Counted from the stretch's first letter, positions 7,985 to 18,029 are shown. The stretch: 64,000 nucleotides of DNA from Emergencia timonensis (GCF_900086585.1 NZ_FLKM01000007.1:1-64000), one strand, 5' to 3'. Made by a program: numbers and translations. Notes: generated by a model from the letters alone, not told the origin.

Positions 7985-8695
7985 TCAAATCTGGATAATC
8001 AACTCACTCAGTGACCGCAGCTTTTCATTGCTCATTGGCTCCAGCCCCTTCAGTCTATAGTCGAGTCCCAGCTTCTCATACTTGTTTTCAGCCATGTTAT
8101 GATATCCAAGCAATTCTACTTTCTTAACCGTCTTCATGTTGCTCAGAAAGCCATTTAAATCTTCGATATACGCTTTCGTATCATTCAGTCCCGGCACGAT
8201 GACCTGTCTCACCCAGATCGGTTTTTCCAAACGGTTAATGACTTCAATCAATTTAAATAGAGGTTCTTGTCCGCGCCCGGTCAGCTCTCTGAAAACCGCA
8301 GCATCGGTATGCTTGATATCGAGAAGAAGCAAATCCGCCTCTGCAATAGCCGCCTCTGAATCTTCATCAAAGTAAGTTCCGCTGGTATCGATTGCACTCC
8401 CAATCCCCTCTGCCTTCAGCGCTATGAGCGCTTCTCTCAGAAATTTTCCCTGCAGCAGCGGTTCACCGCCAGAAAAGGTTACACCACCGTCCTCACCATA
8501 ATAGGGTTTGCCTCGCTTTGCCCGGCTGACAATCTCGTCAATATTGACCTCTCTGCCTCCGCCGGTATTCCACGTATCTGGATTATGACAATAAGAACAT
8601 CTGGCTGGACAACCCTGGAGAAAAAACACGGTGCGAATACCTGGTCCGTCCACTGCACCAAAGGTTTCTATCGAATGTAATCTGCCTTTATCCAT
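7985..8695 (-). CDS. pflA: Pyruvate formate-lyase activating enzyme
   Basis: A 236-residue radical-SAM protein that uses S-adenosylmethionine to generate the glycyl radical on pyruvate formate-lyase. The N-terminus carries the activase signature: FGAVDGPGIRTVFF (about 11-24), then GCPARCSYCHNPDTW (about 28-42) with the C-X3-C-X2-C iron-sulfur motif, then TFSGGEPLLQ (about 73-82). Length is normal for the short single-cluster activases (no extra ferredoxin insert). It starts 15 bases after pflB, in one transcription unit with it. Confidence in function is high because of the adjacent cognate substrate gene. Confidence 0.96.
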   Translation of the reverse strand: MDKGRLHSIETFGAVDGPGIRTVFFLQGCPARCSYCHNPDTWNTGGGREVNIDEIVSRAKRGKPYYGEDGGVTFSGGEPLLQGKFLREALIALKAEGIGSAIDTSGTYFDEDSEAAIAEADLLLLDIKHTDAAVFRELTGRGQEPLFKLIEVINRLEKPIWVRQVIVPGLNDTKAYIEDLNGFLSNMKTVKKVELLGYHNMAENKYEKLGLDYRLKGLEPMSNEKLRSLSELIIQI

Positions 8696-8709
8696 TTTAC
8701 GCGATGCTC

Positions 8710-10941
8710 CTATAATGCTTCATGGAAGGTTCTCTCGATGACTTCCTTCTGGTGTGCTCTGGACAGTGCGTTAAACCGCACTGCATATCCGGAAACACGA
8801 ATCGTCAGGCTCGGATATTTGTCAGGATGATCATAGGCATCGAGCAGAAGCTCCCGGTTGAGCACATTCACGTTCAAATGGTGCGCGCCCTGTCCAAAAT
8901 AGCCGGCAAGCAGCTTGACCAGCGTCTCCTTCCTGCTCTCCATATCCTTACCCAGCGAATCCGGTGTAATGCTGAAGGTATTGGAGATGCCGTCCTGACA
9001 AGTGTTCCAATCCAGTTTTGCCACAGAGTTAAGAGACGCGACTGCGCCCATTTCATCTCTGCAGTGCATCGGATTTGCACCTGGGGCAAATGGCGTTCCT
9101 GCCCTTCTGCCATCAGGGGTATTACCAGTTTTTTTACCATACATCACGTTAGAAGTAATCGTCAGCACAGAGAGAGTCGTCACTGCGTTACGATAAGCTG
9201 GCTGTTTTCTCAGTTCTGTGATAGCTTTTTCCGTAATCGCCACGGCGATGTTGTCAACTCTGTCATCGTCATTTCCGTATTTTGGGAATTCACCTTCCGT
9301 CTTGAAGTCGACAATAATACCGTTCTCGTCTCTGATTGGCATCACCTTCGCATGTCTGATTGCTGACAACGAGTCCGCCGCTACCGATAGCCCTGCAACG
9401 CCAAAAGCCATCAGTCTCTTTACTTCCGAATCCAGAAATGCCATCTGCGATTTCTCATAGTCGTATTTGTCGTGCATAAAGTTGATGATATTCATAATTC
9501 TGGCGTAAATACTTAACAGCCACTCAAGGTATATGTTGTATCTTCTCCATACCTCTTCATATTCCAGAGGGCCGTCGCCCAGGGGTTCCATCTGCGGCCC
9601 AACGTGTTCGCCAGTCCTTTCATCTATACCTCCGTTAATTGCGAGGAGTAAGCATTTAGCCAAGTTACATCTGGCGCCGAAAAACTGCATTTGCTGGCCC
9701 ATCTGAATGGCTGATACACAGCAGGCGATAGAATAATCGTCGCCATAATGCGGTCTCATCTTGTCGTCATTTTCATATTGAATAGAGTCGGTGTCGATAG
9801 ATACCTGCGCACAGAATTTTTTAAATGCGGCCGGCAGCCCTTTCGCCCACAGGACAGTTAAATTCGGTTCTGGTGCGGAACCTAAGTTGTAAAGGGTATG
9901 TAAAACTCTATAAGTATTCTTCGTTACACGGTGTCTGCCGTCAGAGCCCATTCCTGCCAGACCTTCCGTAATCCACATCGGATCACCGCCGAAGAGTTCG
10001 TTATATTCACTAGTCCTAAGATGTCTGGCGACTCTCAGCTTCAGGATAAAGTCGTCTATGAATTCCTGAATCTGTTCTTCTGTATATCTTCCTTCCGCCA
10101 GATCTCGCTCCGCATAGATGTCCAGGAAGGTGGAAATTCTGCCGATGGACATGGCGGCTCCATTTTCCTCTTTGATGCCTGCCAGATATGCAAAGTAGGT
10201 CCACTGAATCGCCTCTCTGACGTCAGTTGCAGGCTTGGAAATGTCGTATCCATATCCCTCGGCCATTTTCTTTATTTCTTTCAGCGCCACTATTTGATTG
10301 GAGACCTCTTCCGCAAGCCTGATGTTTTCTTCACTCATAATCGGCCGGGAAGAGATTCCGTCGTGGTCCTGCTGCTTTTGTTCGATTAATCGATCAATAC
10401 CATAGAGGGCACATCTGCGATAATCGCCGATAATTCTTCCTCTGCCGTAAGCATCAGGAAGACCTGTGATATAGCCTAAATGGCGGGCTTGTCTCATTTC
10501 TGAAGAGTAAGCTTTAAAAACACCGTCGTTATGGGTAGTAATATAATCAAACATGTGGTCGATTTCCTCTGGTAGTTTTTGACCAAATTCTGCCAGTTCT
10601 TCTCTCACCATCTTGATTCCGCCAAAAGGACAAATACCTCTCTTTAACGGTTCATCGGTCTGTAAGCCTACGATCAAATCTTTGCCCTCGATAATATATC
10701 CCGGGCCAAAGGCATTGACTCTCATAATTCTGCTCGAATCGACCTTTAAAGTTCCGCCCGCTTTTCGTTCCTCTACAAGGAGTTCTTTGACCTTTTCGTT
10801 GCATTCCACAGTTCTTGCTGTTGGTCCTGCAAGAAAACTTTCATCTCCGTCATAAGGTGTATAATTCAGATTGATAAAATCATCCACGTTGACCGTATCC
10901 ACCCATACGCCCTGTCTAAAACCTTCCCATGCTTTCTCCAT
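8710..10941 (-). CDS. pflB: Formate C-acetyltransferase (pyruvate formate-lyase)
   Basis: A 743-residue glycyl-radical enzyme converting pyruvate and CoA to acetyl-CoA and formate in the cytoplasm under anaerobic conditions. The paired active-site cysteines are seen in [10 protein letters not shown] (about residues 415-424), and the radical glycine lies in the C-terminal motif [12 protein letters not shown] (about 719-730). The N-terminus [13 protein letters not shown] is the usual PflB start. Full length, with no sign of decay. AAGGAG precedes the ATG by 12 bases. The upstream 220 bases contain a possible TTGACG/TAGTAT promoter and a short near-palindrome (AACGGTTACCGTC, around 11050) that could be a regulatory site, but I cannot assign a regulator. 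Confidence 0.97.
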   Translation of the reverse strand: MEKAWEGFRQGVWVDTVNVDDFINLNYTPYDGDESFLAGPTARTVECNEKVKELLVEERKAGGTLKVDSSRIMRVNAFGPGYIIEGKDLIVGLQTDEPLKRGICPFGGIKMVREELAEFGQKLPEEIDHMFDYITTHNDGVFKAYSSEMRQARHLGYITGLPDAYGRGRIIGDYRRCALYGIDRLIEQKQQDHDGISSRPIMSEENIRLAEEVSNQIVALKEIKKMAEGYGYDISKPATDVREAIQWTYFAYLAGIKEENGAAMSIGRISTFLDIYAERDLAEGRYTEEQIQEFIDDFILKLRVARHLRTSEYNELFGGDPMWITEGLAGMGSDGRHRVTKNTYRVLHTLYNLGSAPEPNLTVLWAKGLPAAFKKFCAQVSIDTDSIQYENDDKMRPHYGDDYSIACCVSAIQMGQQMQFFGARCNLAKCLLLAINGGIDERTGEHVGPQMEPLGDGPLEYEEVWRRYNIYLEWLLSIYARIMNIINFMHDKYDYEKSQMAFLDSEVKRLMAFGVAGLSVAADSLSAIRHAKVMPIRDENGIIVDFKTEGEFPKYGNDDDRVDNIAVAITEKAITELRKQPAYRNAVTTLSVLTITSNVMYGKKTGNTPDGRRAGTPFAPGANPMHCRDEMGAVASLNSVAKLDWNTCQDGISNTFSITPDSLGKDMESRKETLVKLLAGYFGQGAHHLNVNVLNRELLLDAYDHPDKYPSLTIRVSGYAVRFNALSRAHQKEVIERTFHEAL

Positions 10942-11159
10942 TTTACTTCTATTCTCCTTTTCAATTCCAGCGCTTTATTTAATTAACGTATTAATGTATT
11001 CTGCCAAAAAATTACGGCTACTACAGCGGATCGTATTCCCTTACCGACGGTAACCGTTATTTCTATTTCATACTACCGTAGAAGAAGGCCTTTCGTCAAC
11101 ACCCTCTCCCAAAATTTTTATATTTTTTCCACATTATCTAATTATCGTTCGATACGTTA

Positions 11160-13343
11160 CTAACAATATATCCTTATTATCATTTTTCCTTCGGATATTT
11201 TGTCTTTTATCTTCTTTATCTTCAAATTCTCGCTTTCCGGAATCAAGGTTACCTGGCTGCTGAAATCTCTTCTCACGATTTTGATCCGTTCTTTTTTCCG
11301 GTCAATCAAACGTGAACCCTGCAGCTCGTGTTCCGTAATCATCAGAGGAAATGCGCCCAGTCCGTCATCGAGAATCTCCAGGCTGTCCATGCAATGCCTC
11401 AGTCCCAGAGAGCAGTAAAGTCCCCGTGAAAAAGCGTTACAGATGTTCAATCCGTAATCCCCATAAACCGGCACCCCTGCCGCCAAAAACGCCTGCAGCC
11501 AACTGAGATTCCCGATATAGATTCCCCGGTCCCTATAATGCTCACAGATCGCATCAAAATGCGCCTCGATAAACTGGTCTTCTTCGCCCTTAGAAATGTT
11601 GGTAATGTACGGCAGCACCATCTTCTCCCGAGGAATTTCAGCGTAATGCTTCTCGTAGTCGACCAGCGGAATCAGTGCTACCTTGTCCACATCCAGAGCA
11701 TTGAGATCGTCAGGCATTACGTAATTGCAAAAGGACTCCCAGTCATAAAAGTAAAATTCAAGGGTATTGCCGTGACTTTCTTCACTTATAAAATATGCCG
11801 AAAAGTTCCCTCCGCTGCGCCGCAGTACCAAGGCTTGTTCCATCTGTTCCAAGGCTCTCCTCCGCATATCGTTTATCGCCGATATTTGTATAATTCTGTC
11901 GATACCTTCCTCAAGGCGAATAGTTCTCGCCTCAAAAGGCGTGTTGCCGGTTTTTCGCAAAGCCTTCTCGATCCGCCCGCTATCCATCGCGCGATCTCGG
12001 CTTTCTTCAAAAGTCCCTTCCTTCACCGTAATTTCTTTGTCCGTCAGGGCGCTGTGCAGCGTCAGCTGTGCAAACCCTTCTTCGTCACAACAAAACTCCA
12101 TGTCCACCGGCGTTCTGCGAAGATATTTTCCTTCTCTGAAGGTTTTGTTCTCAAAGGTCTTCCTAGCTGCTGCAAGCTGCTCCTTGGACGAAATCCTGTA
12201 AAGAGGATCGCCGTGCTCTACGTGACCTTTGATATCACCGATGCGGGTGAGACCGCTTTTTAGTTCTTTATAATAGGTGACCACATTGCCGGTCACGTTC
12301 TTCCCCTGTATTTCAACTCCATCGCCTATCGACAATTTATGATATAATTTGACATCGAAGAGGCTGCTCCCCTGCACTTTCTTCACGACCTTGCCAATCT
12401 TTATGCCGCGATGTTTAGGAATCTCTCCTGCCATCAACTCCTTGCCTGGATTTTCATAAAAGTAGCCTTCTGTAAAACCGCCTCGATTGAAAATCTGTTC
12501 CAATGCCTCTCGATCTTCCGCCGTGACGGTATAACTGCCCTTCACATAAAACTGATCCAAATACTTCCTGTAGATGGAGGTGACAATGGCTACATACTCC
12601 GGTGATTTCATGCGCCCTTCAATTTTCAGCGAAGCCACGCCTGCCTCAGCCAGTTCGCCGATATGATCGATCAAGCATAGGTCTTTGGGGCTGAGAGGGT
12701 GTTGAAAGATCTTGACCAATCTGCTGTCTTCATCAAAGCTCTTATACGGCAGCCGGCAGGGTTGGGCACACTCTCCTCTGTTTCCGCTCCTGCCTCCAAA
12801 ATAACGGCTCATCTGACACTGTCCCGAATAGCAGATACAGAGCGCTCCGTGAACAAAAACTTCTATCTCTACTTCCGTATTCTGGCATATCTCTTTTATT
12901 TCCCCAAAAGACAGTTCTCTGGCCAAAACAACTCTCTCGTAGCCCAAACGTCCTGCCATTTGGACGCCGCGAAGATCGTAGACGGAACCCTGGGTTGATA
13001 AGTGCAGAGGAAAATCAGGCAGGTTTTCTCTGATCACGGCTCCCAGCCCTACGTCCTGTACGATTAAGGCATCCACGCCGATTTCGTAGAGAAACAAGAC
13101 ATACTCTAACGCCTTTTTCATCTCATCATCGGCAATTAGGGTATTCATGGTCACATAAACTTTTACACCTCTTTTATGGGCAAAGTCCACAGCATCTGTC
13201 AATTCTTTATCATCAAAATTTCCCGCGTTAATACGAGCGTTAAACAATTTTCCGCCCACATAGACGGCGTCCGCTCCGTTTTCTACCGCAGCAATAAATT
13301 GTCTCTCTCCGCCTGCCGGAACCAATAGTTCACATTTTTTCAT
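11160..13343 (-). CDS. U32 family peptidase / RlhA-like 23S rRNA-modification protein
   Basis: A 727-residue protein of the U32 family. The family signature is visible as EVFVHGALCICYSGQCQMS (about residues 162-180), followed by GNRGECAQPCR (about 189-199). These cysteines are conserved in U32 proteins and thought to hold an iron-sulfur centre. The C-terminal 350 residues correspond to the long-form extension (DUF3656-type plus a tail). The E. coli homologue RlhA hydroxylates C2501 of 23S rRNA; older names call the family collagenase-like. The ATG at 13343 is preceded in frame by a TTG at 13346; AGGA lies 9 bases before the ATG. It is a single gene, divergent from the permease at 13416. Confidence 0.88.
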   Translation of the reverse strand: MKKCELLVPAGGERQFIAAVENGADAVYVGGKLFNARINAGNFDDKELTDAVDFAHKRGVKVYVTMNTLIADDEMKKALEYVLFLYEIGVDALIVQDVGLGAVIRENLPDFPLHLSTQGSVYDLRGVQMAGRLGYERVVLARELSFGEIKEICQNTEVEIEVFVHGALCICYSGQCQMSRYFGGRSGNRGECAQPCRLPYKSFDEDSRLVKIFQHPLSPKDLCLIDHIGELAEAGVASLKIEGRMKSPEYVAIVTSIYRKYLDQFYVKGSYTVTAEDREALEQIFNRGGFTEGYFYENPGKELMAGEIPKHRGIKIGKVVKKVQGSSLFDVKLYHKLSIGDGVEIQGKNVTGNVVTYYKELKSGLTRIGDIKGHVEHGDPLYRISSKEQLAAARKTFENKTFREGKYLRRTPVDMEFCCDEEGFAQLTLHSALTDKEITVKEGTFEESRDRAMDSGRIEKALRKTGNTPFEARTIRLEEGIDRIIQISAINDMRRRALEQMEQALVLRRSGGNFSAYFISEESHGNTLEFYFYDWESFCNYVMPDDLNALDVDKVALIPLVDYEKHYAEIPREKMVLPYITNISKGEEDQFIEAHFDAICEHYRDRGIYIGNLSWLQAFLAAGVPVYGDYGLNICNAFSRGLYCSLGLRHCMDSLEILDDGLGAFPLMITEHELQGSRLIDRKKERIKIVRRDFSSQVTLIPESENLKIKKIKDKISEGKMIIRIYC

Positions 13344-13415
13344 CAAATTCGTTCCTATTCTTTCAATAATTTTTCACTATTTATATCATACTATTTCCAG
13401 GAGGTTCTGGCAACT

Positions 13416-14366
13416 ATGTTAAAAATTCTGATTATCTTAGTTTTACTACTGGTCATCTTTTTATTGCGACATGCATTAGTACCGCTCTGTGTAGGCATTA
13501 CCATTGCATATATCTTAAATCCTTTTGTTGACTATCTGGAGAAAAAATTTGGAGGGAAGAGATTCCTCTGCGTCATCGTCTCTTATCTGGCCGTAATTAC
13601 GGCCGTCGCTTTTTTGATCTGGGGATTTGCCGATATTATTGCTGGCAAGATGGCAACAGGCTCTCTGCAGGAAGCCATCTCTTCACTGCAAGTCTATTAT
13701 AATGAGTACAAAGGTGTGCTCAACGAACTCTTCGGTTTTTCCATCGAAGGCCCTAACATCAGCCATCTTCTCCAAAGCTTTGGCGGCGGGGCAGTAAAAT
13801 TCCTCATCGGTATGATTGCCGGAATCTATCTGCTGAAGGACAAGGAGTTTTTCTTACGTCTGATGAATAAAGCCATGCACTTGCTTCTGGGGCAGAAAGT
13901 ACATGGGGTGGTCAGAGAGATTCTCTTTGAAATAAACGATGTCATATCAGCGTTCCTGCGGGGCGTCTTTGTCGATTCTGTCATTGTCGCCTTCTTATCT
14001 TCCCTGGCTCTGGCCTCCATCGGCATCGATTTTGCGGTGTTTATCGGCTGCTTTGCCGGAATCGCCAACGTGATCCCCTATTTTGGGCCCATCATCGGCA
14101 TCATTCCCGCAGTGTTGGCCGGCATGGCGGACGGCGGTATTTCGAAGGCCATACTGGCAGCCATTGCTTTGTTTGCCGTGCAGCAAGTGGAATGCAACTT
14201 CATCTATCCGCGTATCATCGGCAAATCAACTGGATTGCATCCGCTCTTTGTTCTAATTGCTGTTTCCATAGCGGGATACTTTGGCGGCCTGCTGTGGATG
14301 GTGCTGGCAGTACCCATAGCGGGCGTGGCGCGCGTCTTAATTTGTAAGTGGGCAGAAGAACAATAG
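13416..14366 (+). CDS. AI-2E family permease (YtvI/TqsA-like)
   Basis: A 316-residue membrane protein of the AI-2E transporter family. Two N-terminal membrane segments are followed by a soluble stretch (about residues 85-135), then a C-terminal block of membrane segments. The family core NVIPYFGPIIGIIPAVL (about 212-228) is clear. Members include TqsA (autoinducer-2 efflux) and Na+-dependent permeases, so the substrate is unknown. It is slightly shorter than the usual 340-370 residues, chiefly in the soluble loop. CAGGAGG with about 11 bases to the ATG supports the start. It is a single gene ending at a bidirectional terminator. Confidence 0.85.
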   Translation: MLKILIILVLLLVIFLLRHALVPLCVGITIAYILNPFVDYLEKKFGGKRFLCVIVSYLAVITAVAFLIWGFADIIAGKMATGSLQEAISSLQVYYNEYKGVLNELFGFSIEGPNISHLLQSFGGGAVKFLIGMIAGIYLLKDKEFFLRLMNKAMHLLLGQKVHGVVREILFEINDVISAFLRGVFVDSVIVAFLSSLALASIGIDFAVFIGCFAGIANVIPYFGPIIGIIPAVLAGMADGGISKAILAAIALFAVQQVECNFIYPRIIGKSTGLHPLFVLIAVSIAGYFGGLLWMVLAVPIAGVARVLICKWAEEQ

Positions 14367-14374
14367 CCAAAACA

Positions 14375-14400
14375 AAAGCTGTCCGTTGCCGGGCAGCTTT
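14375..14400. terminator. Bidirectional terminator between permease and CoA-transferase
   Basis: Stem AAAGCTGTCC / GGGCAGCTTT with a GTTGCC loop and flanking A- and T-tracts. It lies between two convergent genes and can serve both. Confidence 0.8.
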
Positions 14401-14415
14401 CTTTGTTCGGAAATA

Positions 14416-15753
14416 TTATCTCTTGTTGCTCTTGCGCCAGATATTCTGTTCTTCTGCGGCTTTAATCAGCTCGTCGCTGAAATCAGGATGGGCAATGTTG
14501 ATGAGCGCTTCTGCTCTCTCCCATGCGGTCAGTCCGGACAAGCAGGCTACACCATACTCCGTTACCATGTATGGCGCCTGGGTTCTCGGCGTCGTGATGA
14601 CATCTCCGCCCGTAAACTTTCCGATGATGTTGGACGACATGCTGCCGTCTTTGTTTTTGTGCACAGAAGGCATTGCCAGGAAGGCCTTGCCCTGTTCGGA
14701 CATATATGCGCCCGTAACAAAGTCTAGCTGTCCGCCCGTGCCGCTGATGTGGCGGGTTCCTGCGGTCTCTGAGCACACCTGTCCATAGAGGTCCATTGCG
14801 ATGCAGCTGTTGATCGAAATGAATTTCTTAAACTGTCTGATGGTACATGGATCGTTGACATAGTGCATCGGCGCTGATAAGATATTCTGGTTGTGATCCA
14901 GGAACTCATAGAGTTCTGTGGAACCGTTACAGATGGAGAAGATTCCCTTGCCAGTGTTCAGTTCTTTTTTCCTGTCAGTCATCTTGCCGGATTGATACAG
15001 CTTCAGATATCCATCGGACATCAACTCGGTGTGCATACCCAGGTCCTTCAGGTCGGAATCTGCAATCAATGTGCCCAGAGCGTTAGGCATGCCGCCGATT
15101 CCGAGCTGCAGCGTGATACCGTCTTCCAGGTACGGAAAGATGTATTCCGAAATCTTCTTGTCAATATCGCTGGCAGGCGCAGCCGGTGCGATGCCAATCG
15201 GGCAGTTGTTTTCTACTACGTGGTCCACTTGTGAAATATGGATATGGTCAGCCTGTGTTCCAAAGATCGTCGGCATATTCTCATTGACTTCCAAAATGAT
15301 GTGCTCTGCGCTTTCCAGCATCTCCTGCATGCAGCAGTTGGTCAGTCCGTAGTTAAAGTTACCCTGGCGGTCCATCGGTGAAACAGTGATCATCGCCACG
15401 TTGACCTTTGCAAAGCCTCTGGTGTAATAGGAACCGCAGTTTCTGAACAGCATCGGCTCGTAGTAAGTGTTACCCATAGCAGCGTATTTGCGGTCCAACC
15501 CCGAAAAATGCCATAGATTATATGTAAATGCTTCCCCTTCAGGATCCTGTTCTACGACTTGAACAGGCTTCATAGAAATCGCATGTCTCACCTTGACGTC
15601 TCTCAGTTCATCTTTCCTGGCGGCTAAGGCTGCATCCAGCGCTGCCGGGAAGGAACAAGTCTGACTGTAATCTACCCAATCCCCATCTTTCACAAGCTTG
15701 ACAGCTTCCTCCGCTGTGCACAGCTTGGCCTTGTACTCATCATAAATACCCAT
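14416..15753 (-). CDS. Butyryl-CoA:acetate / 4-hydroxybutyrate-type CoA-transferase
   Basis: A 445-residue acetyl-CoA hydrolase/transferase family protein, a length typical of butyryl-CoA:acetate and 4-hydroxybutyrate CoA-transferases. Visible family marks are [15 protein letters not shown] (about residues 215-229; oxyanion and CoA site) and MHTELMSDG (about 243-251), which holds the glutamate expected to form the CoA thioester, plus the C-terminal [12 protein letters not shown]. The enzyme swaps CoA between an acyl-CoA and acetate at the end of butyrate-type fermentation. Two promoter copies upstream, each with a Rex-like operator, suggest control by the NADH/NAD+ ratio, as expected for a fermentation end-step. 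Exact acyl substrate cannot be told from sequence. Confidence 0.87.
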   Translation of the reverse strand: MGIYDEYKAKLCTAEEAVKLVKDGDWVDYSQTCSFPAALDAALAARKDELRDVKVRHAISMKPVQVVEQDPEGEAFTYNLWHFSGLDRKYAAMGNTYYEPMLFRNCGSYYTRGFAKVNVAMITVSPMDRQGNFNYGLTNCCMQEMLESAEHIILEVNENMPTIFGTQADHIHISQVDHVVENNCPIGIAPAAPASDIDKKISEYIFPYLEDGITLQLGIGGMPNALGTLIADSDLKDLGMHTELMSDGYLKLYQSGKMTDRKKELNTGKGIFSICNGSTELYEFLDHNQNILSAPMHYVNDPCTIRQFKKFISINSCIAMDLYGQVCSETAGTRHISGTGGQLDFVTGAYMSEQGKAFLAMPSVHKNKDGSMSSNIIGKFTGGDVITTPRTQAPYMVTEYGVACLSGLTAWERAEALINIAHPDFSDELIKAAEEQNIWRKSNKR

Positions 15754-15774
15754 AATAGTGGTTTCCTTTCTTAT

Positions 15775-15792
15775 TGGTTAAATTGTTAACGG
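15775..15792. promoter_or_regulatory. Rex-like operator, proximal copy
   Basis: TGGTTAA-ATTG-TTAACGG, compared with the clostridial Rex consensus TTGTTAA-N4-TTAACAA. It lies just downstream of the expected start site of the proximal promoter, where a repressor would block transcription. Confidence 0.6.
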
Positions 15793-15804
15793 CGATTAGT
15801 TATA

Positions 15805-15832
15805 ATTATAACAAATCGTGCATAAAAGTCAA
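15805..15832 (-). promoter_or_regulatory. Proximal promoter of the CoA-transferase
   Basis: TTGACT (15827-15832), 16-base spacer, TATAAT (15805-15810), reading toward the CoA-transferase 50 bases away. Confidence 0.75.
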
Positions 15833-15840
15833 TGTAAATT

Positions 15841-16079
15841 CCATGTATACATTGAAATTTAGGCTTCTAAGCGCATTTCTTGGGATATCCGTCTGGTGCC
15901 CGCACAGTACACATTCCCAAATTTTCCAGATACGGTTCCTCTTTTTAGGCAATCATTGCGATGAGCATTCTTCCATCCAGGCTCTTCCATTCTGCCCTGT
16001 TTGCAAATCAGAGCCTGCTGGCATGCGAAGATATTCTCTGCCACGACGTAAGCCTTTGGAGTGCCTCCGTACCCTCGCC
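15841..16079. other. Stretch between the two Rex-controlled promoters
   Basis: About 240 bases separate the duplicated promoter cassettes. A minus-strand reading contains WECVLCGHQTDIP, which hints at a zinc/iron-ribbon (rubredoxin-like C-X2-C) fragment, but it is interrupted by a stop and lacks the second cysteine pair. An overlapping open frame of about 60 codons shows no family. It may be the relic of a small gene that once followed the distal promoter. I see no intact gene. Confidence 0.35.
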
Positions 16080-16097
16080 TTGTTAAATTGTTAACAT
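16080..16097. promoter_or_regulatory. Rex-like operator, distal copy
   Basis: TTGTTAA-ATTG-TTAACAT matches 13 of the 14 specified positions of the Rex consensus. It is placed relative to its promoter exactly as in the proximal copy. Confidence 0.7.
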
Positions 16098-16109
16098 TGT
16101 ACGATACTA

Positions 16110-16137
16110 ATTATAGCAAACTGACTCTATAAGTCAA
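16110..16137 (-). promoter_or_regulatory. Distal promoter, duplicate of the proximal one
   Basis: TTGACT (16132-16137), 16-base spacer, TATAAT (16110-16115). The flanks also match the proximal copy (a GTATAC-containing segment upstream and GTTAACAATTTAAC downstream), so the whole roughly 85-bp cassette is duplicated. Confidence 0.7.
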
Positions 16138-16480
16138 TAGACAGGTTTGTATACTTTGAAAATTTTCTGAACAATGCGCGATTTCTTCTGTGGCTGAAGC
16201 ATCTGATTGGTCGGATATGGCAGCCCGCCATGTTAGGGGATTATATTCCAAAGCGACTTGCGCACCAAGCAGATTTTGAAAGCTTTTCCACCATGTTCAG
16301 GCGGAATAAGGCAGAGATACTTGCGCGACTCCCTTTGCAAAACCGGGCAAAATCCGATAATTTTACAAAAACTTCCAAATGTTGCGCATGTAAATTTCTG
16401 AAAATCGAAGAAACATGGCACTTTTGCACTCAGATTTGATAATCTGCGCAGGTGGCGGGTTGTAAACCAGGAAAACATGG

Positions 16481-16489
16481 CACAGAGGA
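16481..16489. repeat. Left target-site duplication of the IS element
   Basis: CACAGAGGA, repeated exactly at 17865-17873. IS256-family elements make 8-9-bp duplications. The stretch 16140-16480 to its left holds no recognisable gene; it contains TACTTGCGCGACTCCC followed by TTTGCAAAA (16318-16342), which recurs in nearly the same form at 53636-53660. Confidence 0.85.
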
Positions 16490-17864
16490 AGTCAAGTCCA
16501 AATTTGTGTGTAAATTAATATCGGTATATGCAGGCGGCATTTGCCGCCTGCGAAGTTAACAACACTACAGCTTATCGGGCTGTAAGCTTCTTCATTTCAT
16601 AATACTCCGTCATATCAAAGAGCTTCTGCGATGATGACCAGTCATTGTGGTCGTCAAGCAGGACGGCGCCTATCAGCCTGAGGGCAGACTCACGATTCGG
16701 GAAGATCCCGATGACCTTCTCCCTCCTGCGTATCTCCCGGTTCTCCCTCTCGATGATGTTGCTCGTCCTCAGTGAAACCCTGTATTTGCTGGGGAGGTTC
16801 ATCACCGCCATCGCGTCCTCGAAGCCCTCGCTCAGCAGCTCCACTGCCTTTCCTGCCACATCCGCATAATCTGCAATGATCGAGTCCCTCTTCCCGCGTG
16901 CCATCTTTATGCTGGGTGCGGTGAACATCTCGCGCAGCTCGCTTGACAGGCCCTGCTGGTATTTCTTTGGCGTGGCGTCCATCAGGCTGCGTAGGAAATG
17001 GACCTGGCACCTCTGCCACGTGCTCCCCTCGAAGCTTTCCCCGGCAGCCTTCCGCAGCCCCTTGTGCGCATCGGAGACCACCATGTCCACCCCCGACAGG
17101 CCCCTGTCCTTCAGCCCTGTGAAGAAGTCCCTCCATGTCCCTTCCGTCTCCGCCCCGCATACGTCAAATCCCAGGACCTCCTTGCGGCCGCCCGGATTGA
17201 TCCCCACTGCGATGAGCACCGCCTTGGAAACGATGCGCTGTTCCTCCCGCACCTTTATGTAGATTGCATCCGCCATGACGAACGGGCAGCTGGTGCCAAG
17301 GGGCCTGTCACGGAATTTCTTCACTGGCCCGTCAAGCTCCCGGCACATTTCCGAGACGGCTGATTTTGAGAAGGATTCGCCGCACAGCTGCTGGGTTATC
17401 TTCTGCACGTTGCGCGTCGAGACACCCTGGACCACCATCTCCATCATGGAAAGGATCAGGCCCTGCTCATTCCGCTTGTACTGGTCAAAAAGGACCGTTT
17501 TGAAGGGGAGGTCCCTGTGCCTGGGCACTTCCAGCTGGATCTTCCCGATCCTTGTCGTAAGGCTTCGTATACGGCTCCCGTTCCTGTAATCACTGCGTCC
17601 GTCGCTGCGTTCATAGCGCTCAGCGCCCAGCTGCTGCCTTGATTCGGCCAGCAGGGTCTGGTTCAGGATTTCCTCCATGATTTTTGCAAAGGCCTCTTCC
17701 TTCGAATCTTTAAAAAGCCCTACCAAAAAATCGTATTCTAGTGTAAAATTAATCTGAGCCATATCTATTACCTCCGGTTTTGTTTTTGTCGTTATTAACA
17801 TTTTAACCGATTTAATAGATATGTGCTCTATTTTTTTAATTTACACCATTATACAGACTCTATC
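16490..17864 (-). mobile_element. Complete IS256-family insertion sequence, 1375 bp
   Basis: The element is bounded by identical 9-bp direct repeats. Its ends form imperfect inverted repeats of 29 bp (18 matches), best in the inner GTGTAAATTAA. Right end begins GATAGAGTCTGTATAATGG and left end AGTCAAGTCCAAATTTGTG (both read inward). It contains one transposase gene. Exact duplications and an intact gene suggest a recent, possibly still active, insertion. It sits upstream of the Rex-controlled CoA-transferase unit and of the two-component system. Confidence 0.9.
16572..17762 (-). CDS. IS256-family (mutator-type) transposase
   Basis: A 396-residue DDE transposase of the IS256/MULE-like group. 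The order of blocks is characteristic: LEVPRHRDLPFKT (about residues 78-90), SKSAVSEMCRELD, the first acidic region PFVMADAIYIKVREE, then VDMVVSDAHKGLRKA (second Asp), WQRCQVHFLRSLMDATPKK (the mutator signature) and SNIIERENREIRRRE with the catalytic Glu. The chosen ATG follows GGAGG by 8 bases; an upstream in-frame start at 17801 is less likely. Codon use is clearly more G/C-rich than in neighbouring genes, in keeping with mobile DNA. No frameshift is seen. Confidence 0.95.
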   Translation of the reverse strand: MAQINFTLEYDFLVGLFKDSKEEAFAKIMEEILNQTLLAESRQQLGAERYERSDGRSDYRNGSRIRSLTTRIGKIQLEVPRHRDLPFKTVLFDQYKRNEQGLILSMMEMVVQGVSTRNVQKITQQLCGESFSKSAVSEMCRELDGPVKKFRDRPLGTSCPFVMADAIYIKVREEQRIVSKAVLIAVGINPGGRKEVLGFDVCGAETEGTWRDFFTGLKDRGLSGVDMVVSDAHKGLRKAAGESFEGSTWQRCQVHFLRSLMDATPKKYQQGLSSELREMFTAPSIKMARGKRDSIIADYADVAGKAVELLSEGFEDAMAVMNLPSKYRVSLRTSNIIERENREIRRREKVIGIFPNRESALRLIGAVLLDDHNDWSSSQKLFDMTEYYEMKKLTAR

Positions 17865-17873
17865 CACAGAGGA
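17865..17873. repeat. Right target-site duplication of the IS element
   Basis: CACAGAGGA, identical to 16481-16489. Confidence 0.85.
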
Positions 17874-18029
17874 CCTTTCACACATCCAGATAGTCCGCAT
17901 TCTCTTCTCTCAGAAAAAATGTCGCAAACATTTTTTCAATACTGGCTGGTTGCGGACTGCGAAAACTGACAACTCAGCTCTTTGCCGAGAGGCTGCCAGC
18001 AACACATCTGTTTCTTTTTGCTCAGCGAG

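Noticed and set aside
15859..16044. Possible 61-codon minus-strand gene between the two Rex-controlled promoters
   Set aside because: GTG start without a convincing Shine-Dalgarno and no recognisable family; treated as a probable relic.
16425..16445. TGGCAC followed by TTGCA, resembling a sigma-54 promoter
   Set aside because: The spacing is too short for the -24/-12 rule and no gene follows.
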